This document shows, one piece after another, positions 8,737 through 18,664 of a DNA stretch of 64,000 nucleotides; the first letter of the stretch is position 1; each line of letters begins with the position of its first letter. The DNA lies in the NCBI GenBank assembly GCA_001464125.1, contig LNEP01000003.1:248001-312000 (forward strand), written 5' to 3'. The notes beneath the pieces are model-generated. The model searched no databases and was not told where the DNA came from. It saw only the letters and a program-made list of their open reading frames with translations. The position numbers and the translations under genes are program-made. The stretch comes from Betaproteobacteria bacterium Ga0077540 (lineage in GTDB: Bacteria > Pseudomonadota > Gammaproteobacteria > Burkholderiales > Methylophilaceae).

Positions 8737-11258
8737 ATACTATTGAGCAACTGTTTGGGTGGGACGTTGAGATAGTGACGCAAGACCAACCATGCGGCGA
8801 ATGGAATCAATAATAGCGCACTGATGACAGCAATAGCACTGATGGTGAGGTTCCAGCCAAATCCAATTTCTAGCAAAGAAACACTTACATACCAGGCTAC
8901 AACATTTGCCAGCAACACAGCAACTAACACTGCACAAAAGGCAATCGCGAAAAATTCTGCAAGCATAGCGACGCTCACCTGCTGTTTGGATGCACCCAAT
9001 ACGCGCAGTAATGTAGATTCGCGAATACGCGCGGTTTGGGTTGCAATTAACCCAGCGTATAGCACCGCTAAGCCTGTAATGAGGCTGAATAAGAACACAT
9101 AGCTGACCGCCACACTCATTTTTTCCATAATAGCGCGCACTTGTTCCATCAATGCCGCCACATCAATCACCGTCAAATTGGGAAAAGTGCTGACCAGTTG
9201 CTGTATAAACGCGGCTTGCTGAGGTGGCAAATGAAATGCGGTCATATAGCTGGCTGGTAAATGATCAATGGTTTGAGGTGGCGTGACCGCAAAAAAGTTA
9301 GCGCGCATACTGTCCCACTCTACCTTACGAATGCTAGTCACTTTCAGTGTCAGAGGCGTACCGGCCACATCATAGCTTAAGGTATCACCCAAACGAATAT
9401 TTAAGTTCTGCGCCAACTCTTGCTCAAGCGATACATATGGCTTCCCAGCATCTTCGACCTTCCACCATTGCCCTTCTAGCAACTTGTTGTCGGCTTGCAT
9501 GTTTGCAGCCCATGACAAATTAAACTCACGCGAGACCAGCCTTTTAGCACGCTCGTTGTCATAGCTTTCCGCAGTGACTTTCTTTTGGTTAATAGCCACC
9601 AAGCGTGCGCGTACCATGGTATGCACTTGTGGTGCCGGTAATGCTTGTTGAGTAAAGGTCTGAGTAAAATCCTGCACTTGGTCGGGTTGCAAATTAATCA
9701 CAAAACGATTGGGCGCATCTTCTGGTAATGAATCTCGCCATGCACTCATCAAATCAGTTTTAATGATGCTTAATAACACAATTACCATCATCCCTAAACT
9801 AAAGGCAATCATTTGTGCGATGGATAGACGCATACGCCGTTTAAGATTGGTGAGACCAATCTGAACGCCCGCCGCGACTGGCCGATGTGAACGTATATTG
9901 AGTTTAAATAACAGGTGTACCATGGCATAAGCCAGCGCCCCCACAATCAGACATGTCAGCACTAGACCGCCACTGACTGCCATGGCCATTTTCATGGTTT
10001 TAGCTTGCCAAGCCATGAGCGCAATAACCAGCACCGCCATGGGCAAATAGTTAAGCCAATCCTGCTTAAGGTTCACTTCTGTCTCACGTCGTAAAATGGT
10101 GACAGTTGGCATGGTCTGGATAGCGCGCAAGTGTGGCCATATCAATGCCAGCATCACCAACAGGCTGACCAATACCCCCAATAAAAATGGCCAAACAGTA
10201 GCCGGTGCGAGCGATTCCACAAACAAGCGTCCGGCTAATGTGGCTAAACCTTGTTGCAACACAAAACCGAGCAAGCCACCAAGTACCCCACCAATCAGTG
10301 CCACCCACACCGTTTGCCACAACAGTATGGTTTGTATCATGCGACCAGTTGCCCCAAAACAACGCAACATGGCAAACGTATCTAGATTACGATTAAGGTA
10401 GGGGCCACTGGCTAATAACATTGCCACAATCGCCAACATCACGCTAACCATGGCTGATAAACCCAAAAAGATTTCAGCCTTATCCAGAGCGCTTTTAATT
10501 TCAGGGCGTGCCGTTTTCACATCCTCTAGCCGCTCGCCACGTTGTAAATGTTGGGTAGCCCAAGTGGAGAAAGCCTTGAGTTGCGCTGTCTCGCCTGCCA
10601 CAATCAATTGATATTTGACGCGACTACCAAACTGAATCAATCCGGTTGCAGACAGGTCATCTGCATTCATCATCACGCGTGGTGCAAAATTAAACATGTC
10701 GCCACCACGTGATGGCTCACGCTCTAGTATGCCGGACACTTTTAACGCCTGTGTACCTAGGGTGACTTCATCGCCTAGTTGTAGCGCCAATACATTCAGC
10801 AACCTTGGTTCCAGCCATACCTCGCCTTTTGCCGGTGGACGCGTGAGCAGAACAGGTGCTTCATTAGGCGCTAACCGCACACTAAAGTCACCGCGCAAAG
10901 GAAAAGCGTTATCTAGCGCCTTAATCTCGGATATTTGGCTGCGCGATTGGTGCACAAGCATACTTGGAAACTCTGCCGTGTGCGTTACATTAAGCCCAAG
11001 CTGGCGTGCTTGTTGAAAGTAATTTTCTGAGATTGCATGGTCGCTGATAATGACCAAATCTCCGCCCAGCAAAATACCCCCTTGGCTATTAAGATGGCCC
11101 GCAATGCGTTGTGAAAACGCGTTGACCGAAGTAATCGCCGCCACCGCCAACACCAGCGCTAGCAAAAGCACACGCAAATCACCTGCGCGCCAATTTGCTT
11201 TAAGTTGTTGCCAAGCTAGTAGGCGCAAAGGCAAATTGGTCATGCGAGAATTAAGCAT
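8733..11258 (-). CDS. ybbP: ABC transporter permease, YbbP-like (FtsX superfamily)
   Basis: 841 residues from the ATG at 11256-11258. One membrane segment near the N-terminus (residues about 25-45), a large periplasmic MacB-like region, then two FtsX-type membrane blocks (about 260-430 and 460-500) with a second periplasmic region and a final three-helix block (about 710-840). This 10-helix-like layout with two periplasmic domains is that of E. coli YbbP. With the ATPase encoded upstream it would form an export or mechanotransmission ABC complex; the substrate is unknown. In E. coli ybbA-ybbP also lie divergent from tesA, and the same order is seen here. A GTG at 11268-11270 lacks a ribosome site. 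The start overlaps the ATPase stop by 8 bases. Confidence 0.88.
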   Translation of the reverse strand: MLNSRMTNLPLRLLAWQQLKANWRAGDLRVLLLALVLAVAAITSVNAFSQRIAGHLNSQGGILLGGDLVIISDHAISENYFQQARQLGLNVTHTAEFPSMLVHQSRSQISEIKALDNAFPLRGDFSVRLAPNEAPVLLTRPPAKGEVWLEPRLLNVLALQLGDEVTLGTQALKVSGILEREPSRGGDMFNFAPRVMMNADDLSATGLIQFGSRVKYQLIVAGETAQLKAFSTWATQHLQRGERLEDVKTARPEIKSALDKAEIFLGLSAMVSVMLAIVAMLLASGPYLNRNLDTFAMLRCFGATGRMIQTILLWQTVWVALIGGVLGGLLGFVLQQGLATLAGRLFVESLAPATVWPFLLGVLVSLLVMLALIWPHLRAIQTMPTVTILRRETEVNLKQDWLNYLPMAVLVIALMAWQAKTMKMAMAVSGGLVLTCLIVGALAYAMVHLLFKLNIRSHRPVAAGVQIGLTNLKRRMRLSIAQMIAFSLGMMVIVLLSIIKTDLMSAWRDSLPEDAPNRFVINLQPDQVQDFTQTFTQQALPAPQVHTMVRARLVAINQKKVTAESYDNERAKRLVSREFNLSWAANMQADNKLLEGQWWKVEDAGKPYVSLEQELAQNLNIRLGDTLSYDVAGTPLTLKVTSIRKVEWDSMRANFFAVTPPQTIDHLPASYMTAFHLPPQQAAFIQQLVSTFPNLTVIDVAALMEQVRAIMEKMSVAVSYVFLFSLITGLAVLYAGLIATQTARIRESTLLRVLGASKQQVSVAMLAEFFAIAFCAVLVAVLLANVVAWYVSVSLLEIGFGWNLTISAIAVISALLLIPFAAWLVLRHYLNVPPKQLLNSI

Positions 11259-12015
11259 AGGCTTTCTCACTTAATTGGCCATCTTGCAACGTCAAGACAC
11301 GGTCACAACGTTGCGCTAACCTTATATCATGCGTGACCAACACCAATGTGGTGCTATTTTCTTGGTTCAGTTTAAATAACAACTCAATAATTTTCTCGCC
11401 ATTGGCAGTATCCAAATTGCCAGTAGGCTCATCGGCAAAGAGCACAGCCGGCTGCGCTGCAAAAGCACGTGCAATGGCCACGCGCTGCTGCTCCCCGCCT
11501 GACAACTGTTTGGGATAATGTTGCATGCGCTCTGCAAGACCAACCTTAGCCAAGCTCTCTTGCGCGGTTTGCATAGGGGTAGGATGCCCGTTGAGTTGCA
11601 TCGGAATCATCACATTTTCAAGCGCGGTCATGGTGGGCAACAATTGAAACGATTGAAACACAAACCCCATAGTCTGACCACGCATCGCCGCGCGTGCATC
11701 TTCGTCTAAGGTGCTAAAGGCATTACCTTGAATCGAGACGAGCCCTGAAGTTGGGACATCTAAACCTGCTAGAATGCCTAGCAAGGTAGATTTGCCAGAA
11801 CCCGAGCTACCCACAATTGCTACACGCTCGCCAGCTTGTATTTGCAATTCTAAATCCCTTAGGATATGCAAAACATGCTCACCGCTACCCACACTTTTGT
11901 TGAGGTTTGTCGCTAAAATGATGGTCTCGCGCGTTGGATGTTGAGGTGAGTGTTGAGAAGCTGCGTGAGTATTGGCTTGTTTAGGTGCGTTTATTTCAGT
12001 AGAAGAAAGTAACAT
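11251..12015 (-). CDS. ybbA: ABC transporter ATPase, YbbA-like
   Basis: 254 residues. Walker A GSSGSGKST, Q-loop FVFQSF, signature LSGGEQQRVAIARAF, Walker B VLFADEPTGNLD and the switch His in VLVTHD are all intact, so it should hydrolyse ATP. It belongs to the LolD/MacB/FtsE type subfamily that pairs with FtsX-like permeases. It has about 30 extra residues before the ABC domain (Ala/His/Gln/Thr-rich) compared with YbbA. ATG 12013-12015 is the best start; a TTG just before it is less likely. It diverges from tesA, and the two start codons are only 2 bases apart. Confidence 0.92.
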   Translation of the reverse strand: MLLSSTEINAPKQANTHAASQHSPQHPTRETIILATNLNKSVGSGEHVLHILRDLELQIQAGERVAIVGSSGSGKSTLLGILAGLDVPTSGLVSIQGNAFSTLDEDARAAMRGQTMGFVFQSFQLLPTMTALENVMIPMQLNGHPTPMQTAQESLAKVGLAERMQHYPKQLSGGEQQRVAIARAFAAQPAVLFADEPTGNLDTANGEKIIELLFKLNQENSTTLVLVTHDIRLAQRCDRVLTLQDGQLSEKAYA

Positions 12016-12017
12016 CA

Positions 12018-12677
12018 ATGAGATCTCGTTTATTGTTTTGGCGGTTTGTGCCAGCGTTTAAATCTGGCTTACTTCTGGTTAGTCTTATTTTGTTGTCATT
12101 GGTTGCAATTTCAAGTCAGGCTGCATCCACAATTTTGGTATATGGCGATAGCTTATCCGCTGCTTATGGCCTCTCTACCCAGCAAGGCTGGGTATCTTTG
12201 ATGGGTGAGCGACTAAAAACTGAGCGTCTGCCCTATCAAGTTGTGAATGCGAGTATCAGCGGTGAAACGACGGCTGGGGGTCTCAGCCGCTTTAAGCAAA
12301 CGATTGCCACACAAAAGCCTCAAGTGCTGATTTTGGCGCTAGGTGCCAACGATGGCCTACGTGGTCTGCCCATTGAGACCATGCAGCAAAATCTGACCAA
12401 TATGCTGGAATTAGCCAAGCAAAATAAGATTAAAGTATTGTTAGTGGGTATGCGCATTCCACCTAATTATGGTCCGCAATATACACAGGCATTTCATCAA
12501 ACATTTATCGACCTTGCACAGCAATTTAAAATCAAATTAGTGCCATTTTTATTAGAAAACGTTGCAGGAAAACCTGCGTTAAATCAAGATGATGGCATTC
12601 ATCCAACCGCCGAAGCACAACCGATAATTTTGGATACGGTTTGGAAAACGCTAAAGTCCATGTTGACCAAAAAATAA
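12018..12677 (+). CDS. tesA: TesA-like esterase / acyl-CoA thioesterase I / lysophospholipase L1
   Basis: 219 residues of the SGNH/GDSL hydrolase family. The nucleophile Ser45 is in YGDSLSAAYG, block III is LGANDGLRG, and the catalytic Asp-His pair is in DDGIHPTAEAQ. A long signal peptide (residues 1-36, ending SSQAAS) points to periplasmic location, as for E. coli TesA. The enzyme hydrolyses thioesters, esters and lysophospholipids. An AGAAAG ribosome site lies about 8 bases before the ATG, inside the first codons of the divergent ATPase gene. It ends 1 base from the convergent tilS stop, so no terminator fits between them. Confidence 0.93.
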   Translation: MRSRLLFWRFVPAFKSGLLLVSLILLSLVAISSQAASTILVYGDSLSAAYGLSTQQGWVSLMGERLKTERLPYQVVNASISGETTAGGLSRFKQTIATQKPQVLILALGANDGLRGLPIETMQQNLTNMLELAKQNKIKVLLVGMRIPPNYGPQYTQAFHQTFIDLAQQFKIKLVPFLLENVAGKPALNQDDGIHPTAEAQPIILDTVWKTLKSMLTKK

Positions 12678-12678
12678 C

Positions 12679-14076
12679 TCACGGATTGGTTTGCCAGCGT
12701 ATCAACAGTCCCATCTCATCTGGCCTTGCCGCCACACTTGGGTCAATACCAATGTTCGGAATGCAGACTAGCGTATCACCCAGCCAAACCAGAGGCATGC
12801 GCTCACGCAGCCAAGGCGGAATAGTATGTGCTTGAAAAATATACTTGAGCGTGCGACTAGGCTGCCCGATATCTGGCTTAAATCGTTCACCCCCCGCGCG
12901 TAATCGAATGCGCAATGGACTTGATACAAAGTATTTTTGCGCAATGCCTTGCCCCACACACGACTCAAAAATAAGACTGTCTTGGGCATTTAATGGAAGC
13001 ACAGGCTCACCATGCCACACTTGCTCATCAAGCATCACTGGCACAATATCTTTCACAATGTAAGCCAGCCCCAAATATCTCTTAACCGAATACGAGTCCG
13101 AAAGTTGAATATCAATCAAGGCTTCTTTGCGCGCAGAAACAAGCTGTTGCAATATCTGTTTGAGTATTTCAGCATTTGGCATCCTCAAACCGTGCTGTGC
13201 AATCCACCAGCGCAGCAAGTTTTTTGCCCTAGCCTCGGTGAGTGTAGCCAATTGATTGGTTTGCAAACACACTTGATTCATTGGTAGCCCAGCTGCCACC
13301 ACTTGTGAAGCATCCATCTCTGCCAACTCCGTCAGCAATTCACCCGCTTCTGCCATATGTTGCGCCGCTCTGCTCAATGTTTTATGCACACCGGAATAGC
13401 GCGTTGCCAGCAATGGCAACACCTTATGCCGCATAAAATTGCGGTCATAGTGCGTGTTTTGGTTGCTATCATCCTCCACCCAAGACAACGCGTGGGTATT
13501 TGCGTAAGTTTCGAGCGCTTGACGTGATACATCAAGCAGGGGTCTGATTAAGCCCTGCTCTAAATCCAGTTCAGGCATCCCAGCCAATCCTTTAGTCCCC
13601 GCACCACGCATCAGTTGTAGCAATAGCGTTTCTGCTTGGTCTTGCTGATGGTGGGCCAAGCAAATAAAGTCGGCAGCAGTCTGTTGCAAAGCGTTATAGC
13701 GTGCTTCTCTTGCACTAGCCTCAATACCTTGCCCACTCGCTTTTGCCACATTCACCCGTGTTATTTGCAATGGAATTGCATACTGCTGGCAAACTTGTTG
13801 GCAATGCTGCGCCCATGTATCTGCATGCATACTTAAACCATGGTGCACATGCATTGCGGATAACTCAAGTTGGAATGGCGCCTCCGAGCTTACGCGCAAC
13901 TGTTGCTGCAACACAGCCAACAGATGTAATAAAACAGAGGAATCTAGCCCGCCACTATAGGCAACAAGCAGATGATATGAAGATTGAGGTTGTTGATGAA
14001 AAACGCGCGTAAGACAATCATTTACGCGCGTAATCAGAGGGTCATTACTTGGCGGCAGCCACTTTGAACTTGCCAT
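12679..14076 (-). CDS. tilS: tRNA(Ile)-lysidine synthase
   Basis: 465 residues, slightly longer than the E. coli enzyme (432). The PP-loop ATP-binding motif SGGLDSS (41-47) is followed by the family motifs HVHHGLS and the C-terminal TilS domains (about 365-440, RAGGERFKP). TilS changes C34 of the tRNA-Ile CAU anticodon to lysidine, which lets it read AUA. The start overlaps the accA end by 32 bases, so it is probably translated as the last gene of the dnaE-accA-tilS operon. Shorter starts would cut into the region just before the PP-loop. Confidence 0.95.
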   Translation of the reverse strand: MASSKWLPPSNDPLITRVNDCLTRVFHQQPQSSYHLLVAYSGGLDSSVLLHLLAVLQQQLRVSSEAPFQLELSAMHVHHGLSMHADTWAQHCQQVCQQYAIPLQITRVNVAKASGQGIEASAREARYNALQQTAADFICLAHHQQDQAETLLLQLMRGAGTKGLAGMPELDLEQGLIRPLLDVSRQALETYANTHALSWVEDDSNQNTHYDRNFMRHKVLPLLATRYSGVHKTLSRAAQHMAEAGELLTELAEMDASQVVAAGLPMNQVCLQTNQLATLTEARAKNLLRWWIAQHGLRMPNAEILKQILQQLVSARKEALIDIQLSDSYSVKRYLGLAYIVKDIVPVMLDEQVWHGEPVLPLNAQDSLIFESCVGQGIAQKYFVSSPLRIRLRAGGERFKPDIGQPSRTLKYIFQAHTIPPWLRERMPLVWLGDTLVCIPNIGIDPSVAARPDEMGLLIRWQTNP

Positions 14077-15040
14077 AGCTCATCAGTCGGGCATACCTTG
14101 TTTCAAGCAATTTATCGATTTTCTTGGCTTGTAATGATTTCAATTGCTCACGGAGGGCATGACGCAGTTTTTCCATCATTTCTAGATGGTCGCGGTGCGC
14201 ACCACCAAGTGGCTCAGACACAATCTCATCAATTAAACCAAGCACTTTGAGTCGGTCAGCCGTAATCGCTAATGTTTCTGCAGCCTCTGGCGCTTTGGTC
14301 GCACTCTTCCATAAAATAGAAGCACAACCTTCAGGAGAAATCACAGAATAAGTGGCGTATTGCAGCATGAGTAATTGGTCTACTACACCAAGTGCTAACG
14401 CACCGCCTGAGCCCCCCTCACCAATCACTACACCGATAATTGGTGTTTTTAATTCAGCCATCACATACAGGTTACGCGCAATCGCTTCCGATTGGCCGCG
14501 CTCTTCTGCACCAATGCCAGGGTACGCGCCAGGCGTGTCAATCAGTGTAATAATAGGCAAGCCGAATTTCTCTGCCATCCTGAATAAGCGCAAGGCTTTA
14601 CGATAACCTTCTGGGCGAGGCATGCCAAAGTTACGGTATTGACGCTCTTTCACATCGCGCCCTTTTTGATGCCCGATGACCATCACCGGCAAGCCTTCAA
14701 AACGTGCAATACCACCGACGATTGCAGGATCATCCGAATAAGCTCGGTCACCATGCAACTCTTCAAACTCGGTAAACAATTCATCAATATAATCTAGGGT
14801 ATAGGGACGCTGTGGATGACGTGCTACCTGAGAAATTTGCCAAGCGGTCAGCTTTTCATAAGAGTCCTGCAACAGCTTGTTGCTCTTTTTTTGCAGCTGC
14901 TCCACTTCTTTTGAGATGTCTAACGCATCATGTTCATCGTGCGAAACTTGCAAAGCTTCAATACGCTTTTCAAGCTCGGCAATAGGAGCTTCAAAGTCCA
15001 AATAGGTCAGTTTGGGATCGGTCAGACGCCTGTTTTTCAT
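14045..15040 (-). CDS. accA: Acetyl-CoA carboxylase carboxyltransferase subunit alpha
   Basis: 331 residues (E. coli 319). The N-terminal part has the usual coiled region ([15 protein letters not shown]), followed by the carboxyltransferase fold with [48 protein letters not shown] and [13 protein letters not shown], which shape the CoA and biotin sites. With AccD it transfers CO2 from carboxybiotin to acetyl-CoA to make malonyl-CoA for fatty acids. It lies 27 bases after dnaE and overlaps tilS by 32 bases, a gene order common in proteobacteria. Confidence 0.97.
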   Translation of the reverse strand: MKNRRLTDPKLTYLDFEAPIAELEKRIEALQVSHDEHDALDISKEVEQLQKKSNKLLQDSYEKLTAWQISQVARHPQRPYTLDYIDELFTEFEELHGDRAYSDDPAIVGGIARFEGLPVMVIGHQKGRDVKERQYRNFGMPRPEGYRKALRLFRMAEKFGLPIITLIDTPGAYPGIGAEERGQSEAIARNLYVMAELKTPIIGVVIGEGGSGGALALGVVDQLLMLQYATYSVISPEGCASILWKSATKAPEAAETLAITADRLKVLGLIDEIVSEPLGGAHRDHLEMMEKLRHALREQLKSLQAKKIDKLLETRYARLMSYGKFKVAAAK

Positions 15041-15067
15041 GTTGTCACAATTCGTATTGGAATGTTG

Positions 15068-18000
15068 CTAATTATAAAGGATTTTTACATTATCTTTTGA
15101 AAGCCAAGCGTGTAAATGCTTTAATAAATCATCGTGCAGTTCTACACGCCAATCATCCCCCAGCATCAAGCTGGCTTGGCCCTGGGCGTTGTGGTATTCA
15201 ATTTTCACAGGGCACAATTTTTTCTCAGCGTTACGACTACGATAAGGATCGAGAATAGCACTTAATTTTTGCGCATCCGATTGCCCATTGCATGAGATTT
15301 TAAGCATGTTGGCATAATTGCTACGCGCAGTCGCTAAATCAAACAATTTACGTGCGCTAACGCGTATGCCGCCAGAGAAATCATCATTACTGATACGCCC
15401 TTCCACCAGTAATAACTGATCTTCTCGAATCAGCATCGCATGCTGATTCAGCAATTCCGCGCCCACTACCACATCCACGCGCGCCGCCGCATCATCGATG
15501 GTGACAATTGCCATTTTACCGCGCTGGGTCATGCGTATCCTCACCCCCATTACCACACCAGCAATCAATTTAGGCTGTTCTTGGGGCACTAAATCAGCCA
15601 GAGTGCCACGCACAAAGGTCGCAATCTCATCTTTGTAACTCAAAAAAGGATGCCCACTCAGGTAAAACCCTAGCGCGGCTTTTTCCTCTTGTAGCGCTTG
15701 CTCCGGTGTCCATGGCTCCACAGTTGGCAATTGGTGTGTAGTCTCTGTCACCTCGCCAAACAAATTATTCTGACCAGCATGGCTACTGCTCTGCTCTGCT
15801 GCAGATATGGCGGTACTGACCGCAGCAAGTAGCGACGCTCGATTAGGCTCTAATGTATCAAAAGCACCGGCACGAATCAGTGATTCAATCACGCGACGAT
15901 TGACTTTGCGTAAATCCAAACGTGCGCAAAAATCAAAAAGGTCTTTGAAGGGACCATCTTGATTGCGAGAAGCCACAATCAACTCAATAGCAGCCAAACC
16001 CGTGCCTTTAACAGCACCCAAGCCATACAAAATTTGTTTAGCATTCAAAGGCTTAAACTGATAAACACTTTGATTGATATTAGGCGGCAACACCTCAATT
16101 TGATTAGGTGCGCAATCGTCAAAGAAAGTGCGTACATTGTCTGTGTTGTTCATGTCTGCCGACATGGTGGCCGCGATGAATGCCGCTGGATAATGCGCTT
16201 TTAAATAAGCGGTTTGATAGGCCACCAAGGCATAAGCAGCAGCGTGTGATTTATTGAAGCCATACCCTGCAAACTTTTCGAGCAAATCAAATAACTCATT
16301 GGCTTGTTTCTCGCTTAAGCCGTTTTTTTGTGCACCTTCGTTAAAAATAGCGCGTTGCGCCACCATTTCTTCAGGTTTCTTCTTACCCATCGCGCGCCGC
16401 AGCAAATCAGCACCGCCCAGACTATACCCAGCCACCACCTGCGCAATCTGCATCACCTGCTCTTGGTAAACGGCAATGCCGTAAGTTTCTTTCAATATCG
16501 ATTCGGTGGCTGGATGTGGGTACTCCACACGCTGAAGGCCATGCTTACGGCGGCAAAAATCCGGAATCAAATCCATCGGACCCGGACGGTACAACGCTAC
16601 CAGTGCCACAATATCCTCAAAGCAGTCTGGCTTAGCCTGCTTGAGCATGTCTTTCATGCCTTTAGACTCTAGCTGGAACACGGCCGTAGTGTTGGAGGTT
16701 TTTAGTAGCTGATAGCTACGCTTATCATCCAGCGGTAGCGTTTCAAAGCTAAGAGGGAGTAACGACTCCTGCGCGCGTTGCGCATTCGCGTTTTCAAGCG
16801 CCATGTCTAATATCGTCAGCGTACGTAGGCCCAAGAAGTCAAACTTGACCAAACCCACAGCTTCCACATCATCTTTGTCATACTGACTGACCAAACTGGC
16901 GCCATCAGGTTGGCAATAAATAGGAGAATAATCCGAAATTTTGCCTGGGGCAATCAACACACCCCCTGCGTGCATCCCTACGTTACGCACTAACCCCTCT
17001 AGCCTTAGTGCCAATTCAAGCAGCCCAGCCACCTCTTCTTCTTTTTCTCGGCGTTCTTGTAGTTGTGGTTCTTTCTCCAAGGCGGATTGCAAGGTAATTC
17101 CCAACTCCAATGGAATGAGTTTGGCAATGCCATCCACAAAGTTAAACGGCAAATCAAGCACGCGCCCAACGTCACGTATCACGGCCTTTGCCGCCATGGT
17201 TCCGAAGGTAGCAATTTGCGATACTGAAGCCAAGCCGTATTTTTGTTTGACGTAATCAATGACGCGATCACGGCCTTCTTGGCAGAAGTCAATATCGAAG
17301 TCAGGCATAGAGACGCGCTCTGGGTTCAGAAAGCGCTCAAACAACAAGTTATAGCGTAATGGGTCTAAGTCTGTGATACCCAGACTATAAGCGACCAATG
17401 AGCCTGCACCTGAACCACGCCCCGGCCCAACTGGTACGCCATTGTTTTTGGCCCAGTTAATAAAATCGGCCACAATTAAGAAGTAACCAGCGAAGCCCAT
17501 CTGATTGATGATTTGGCACTCAAACGCCAGACGTTTTTCATAACCTTCTCGCTTTTGTGCACGTATTGCCTCGTCTGGATAGAGCGAAGACAAGCGAGAC
17601 TCCAAACCAATCTGCGACTGTTGCACCAAATATTGGTCCAAACTCTCTTGATTGGGGGTTGGGAAATCAGGCAAATAGTTTTTACCTAAGGTCAAACTCA
17701 AATTACACCGTTTGGCAATTTGCACACTATTAGTCAGCGCTTCGGGCATATCGGCAAATAAAGCCTGCATTTCAGCCTGCGTTTTAAAGTACTGCGACTC
17801 AGTAAAATGTTTGGGACGACGACTATCGGCCAGCATATAGCCTTCGGCAATGCAGGTGCGCGCTTCATGCGCCATAAAGTCATCTGGGGTTATGAATTGT
17901 ATTGGGTGTGTTGCCACTACTGGTAAATCTAGCGTGTTGGCCAATTGCACCGTCAGCTGAACCAATTTATCTTGCTGGCGATGCTTACCCAACTCATGGG

Positions 18001-18538
18001 TGCGTTGCACTTCAAGATAATAGCGGTTGGGAAACAGGCTTGACCATTGCTCTGCACATTTCTTCGCCTGCGCAAGGTTGTCCTGAGAGAGCGCTTGCCC
18101 AACATCGCCGTGCTTAAAACCCGATAAGACAATCAATCCCTCATTTGCTTGTGCAAGCCATTCTTGCTTAATTTCAGCGCGTCCACGGTATTGATTTTCT
18201 AGAAATGCTTTACTTAACAATTCGCATAGATTTCGGTAGCCATCCAGATTTTGCACCAGAAAAAGAACACGTGTAGCTTGGTCGCGGTTGTTAGGATTTT
18301 CTACCCAAACATCACAACCAATGAGTGGCTTAATGCCTGCACCACGCGTCGCTTTATAGAATTTAATTGCACCAAATAAGTTGGATAAATCAGTTAATGC
18401 AATGGCAGGCATTGCGTCTTGTTTGGCGACTTTGACATAGTCATCAATGCGCACAATGCCATCTAAAATGGAATACTCGCTATGGCAACGCAAGTGCACA
18501 AAGGCGGGAGAAATTGACTGTAATTCTGATGCTTGCAT
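15068..18538 (-). CDS. dnaE: DNA polymerase III subunit alpha
   Basis: 1156 residues (E. coli 1160). N-terminal PHP domain (about 10-80, VHLRCHSEYSILDGIV), polymerase palm with catalytic Asp residues in MPDFDIDFCQ (about 417-426), GPGRGSGAGSLVAY, the tandem helix-hairpin-helix region (about 830-900) and the OB fold with the beta-clamp and tau binding C-terminus. It is the replicative polymerase catalytic subunit. The ATG at 18536-18538 lies just before the PHP domain. The 126 bases upstream hold a hairpin belonging to the end of chpA and, by inference, the dnaE promoter. Confidence 0.98.
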   Translation of the reverse strand: MQASELQSISPAFVHLRCHSEYSILDGIVRIDDYVKVAKQDAMPAIALTDLSNLFGAIKFYKATRGAGIKPLIGCDVWVENPNNRDQATRVLFLVQNLDGYRNLCELLSKAFLENQYRGRAEIKQEWLAQANEGLIVLSGFKHGDVGQALSQDNLAQAKKCAEQWSSLFPNRYYLEVQRTHELGKHRQQDKLVQLTVQLANTLDLPVVATHPIQFITPDDFMAHEARTCIAEGYMLADSRRPKHFTESQYFKTQAEMQALFADMPEALTNSVQIAKRCNLSLTLGKNYLPDFPTPNQESLDQYLVQQSQIGLESRLSSLYPDEAIRAQKREGYEKRLAFECQIINQMGFAGYFLIVADFINWAKNNGVPVGPGRGSGAGSLVAYSLGITDLDPLRYNLLFERFLNPERVSMPDFDIDFCQEGRDRVIDYVKQKYGLASVSQIATFGTMAAKAVIRDVGRVLDLPFNFVDGIAKLIPLELGITLQSALEKEPQLQERREKEEEVAGLLELALRLEGLVRNVGMHAGGVLIAPGKISDYSPIYCQPDGASLVSQYDKDDVEAVGLVKFDFLGLRTLTILDMALENANAQRAQESLLPLSFETLPLDDKRSYQLLKTSNTTAVFQLESKGMKDMLKQAKPDCFEDIVALVALYRPGPMDLIPDFCRRKHGLQRVEYPHPATESILKETYGIAVYQEQVMQIAQVVAGYSLGGADLLRRAMGKKKPEEMVAQRAIFNEGAQKNGLSEKQANELFDLLEKFAGYGFNKSHAAAYALVAYQTAYLKAHYPAAFIAATMSADMNNTDNVRTFFDDCAPNQIEVLPPNINQSVYQFKPLNAKQILYGLGAVKGTGLAAIELIVASRNQDGPFKDLFDFCARLDLRKVNRRVIESLIRAGAFDTLEPNRASLLAAVSTAISAAEQSSSHAGQNNLFGEVTETTHQLPTVEPWTPEQALQEEKAALGFYLSGHPFLSYKDEIATFVRGTLADLVPQEQPKLIAGVVMGVRIRMTQRGKMAIVTIDDAAARVDVVVGAELLNQHAMLIREDQLLLVEGRISNDDFSGGIRVSARKLFDLATARSNYANMLKISCNGQSDAQKLSAILDPYRSRNAEKKLCPVKIEYHNAQGQASLMLGDDWRVELHDDLLKHLHAWLSKDNVKILYN

Positions 18539-18623
18539 GCCAATATTTTACCTTTGTCAGGTCATAATGACAGCAATTAATCGCTAAATGTAGCTAAACT
18601 TTTAAGACTAAAACAGGAGTTGT

Positions 18624-18656
18624 CACGCAAGCACTTGATAACAAAGCACTTGCGTG
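18624..18656 (-). terminator. Hairpin after chpA, possible terminator
   Basis: Arms at 18624-18636 and 18644-18656. On the minus-strand transcript they pair over 13 positions, two of them G-U, around a 7-base loop. No T-tract follows, so it may be a processed 3' end rather than a classical terminator. Confidence 0.35.
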
Positions 18657-18664
18657 AATTGTGC

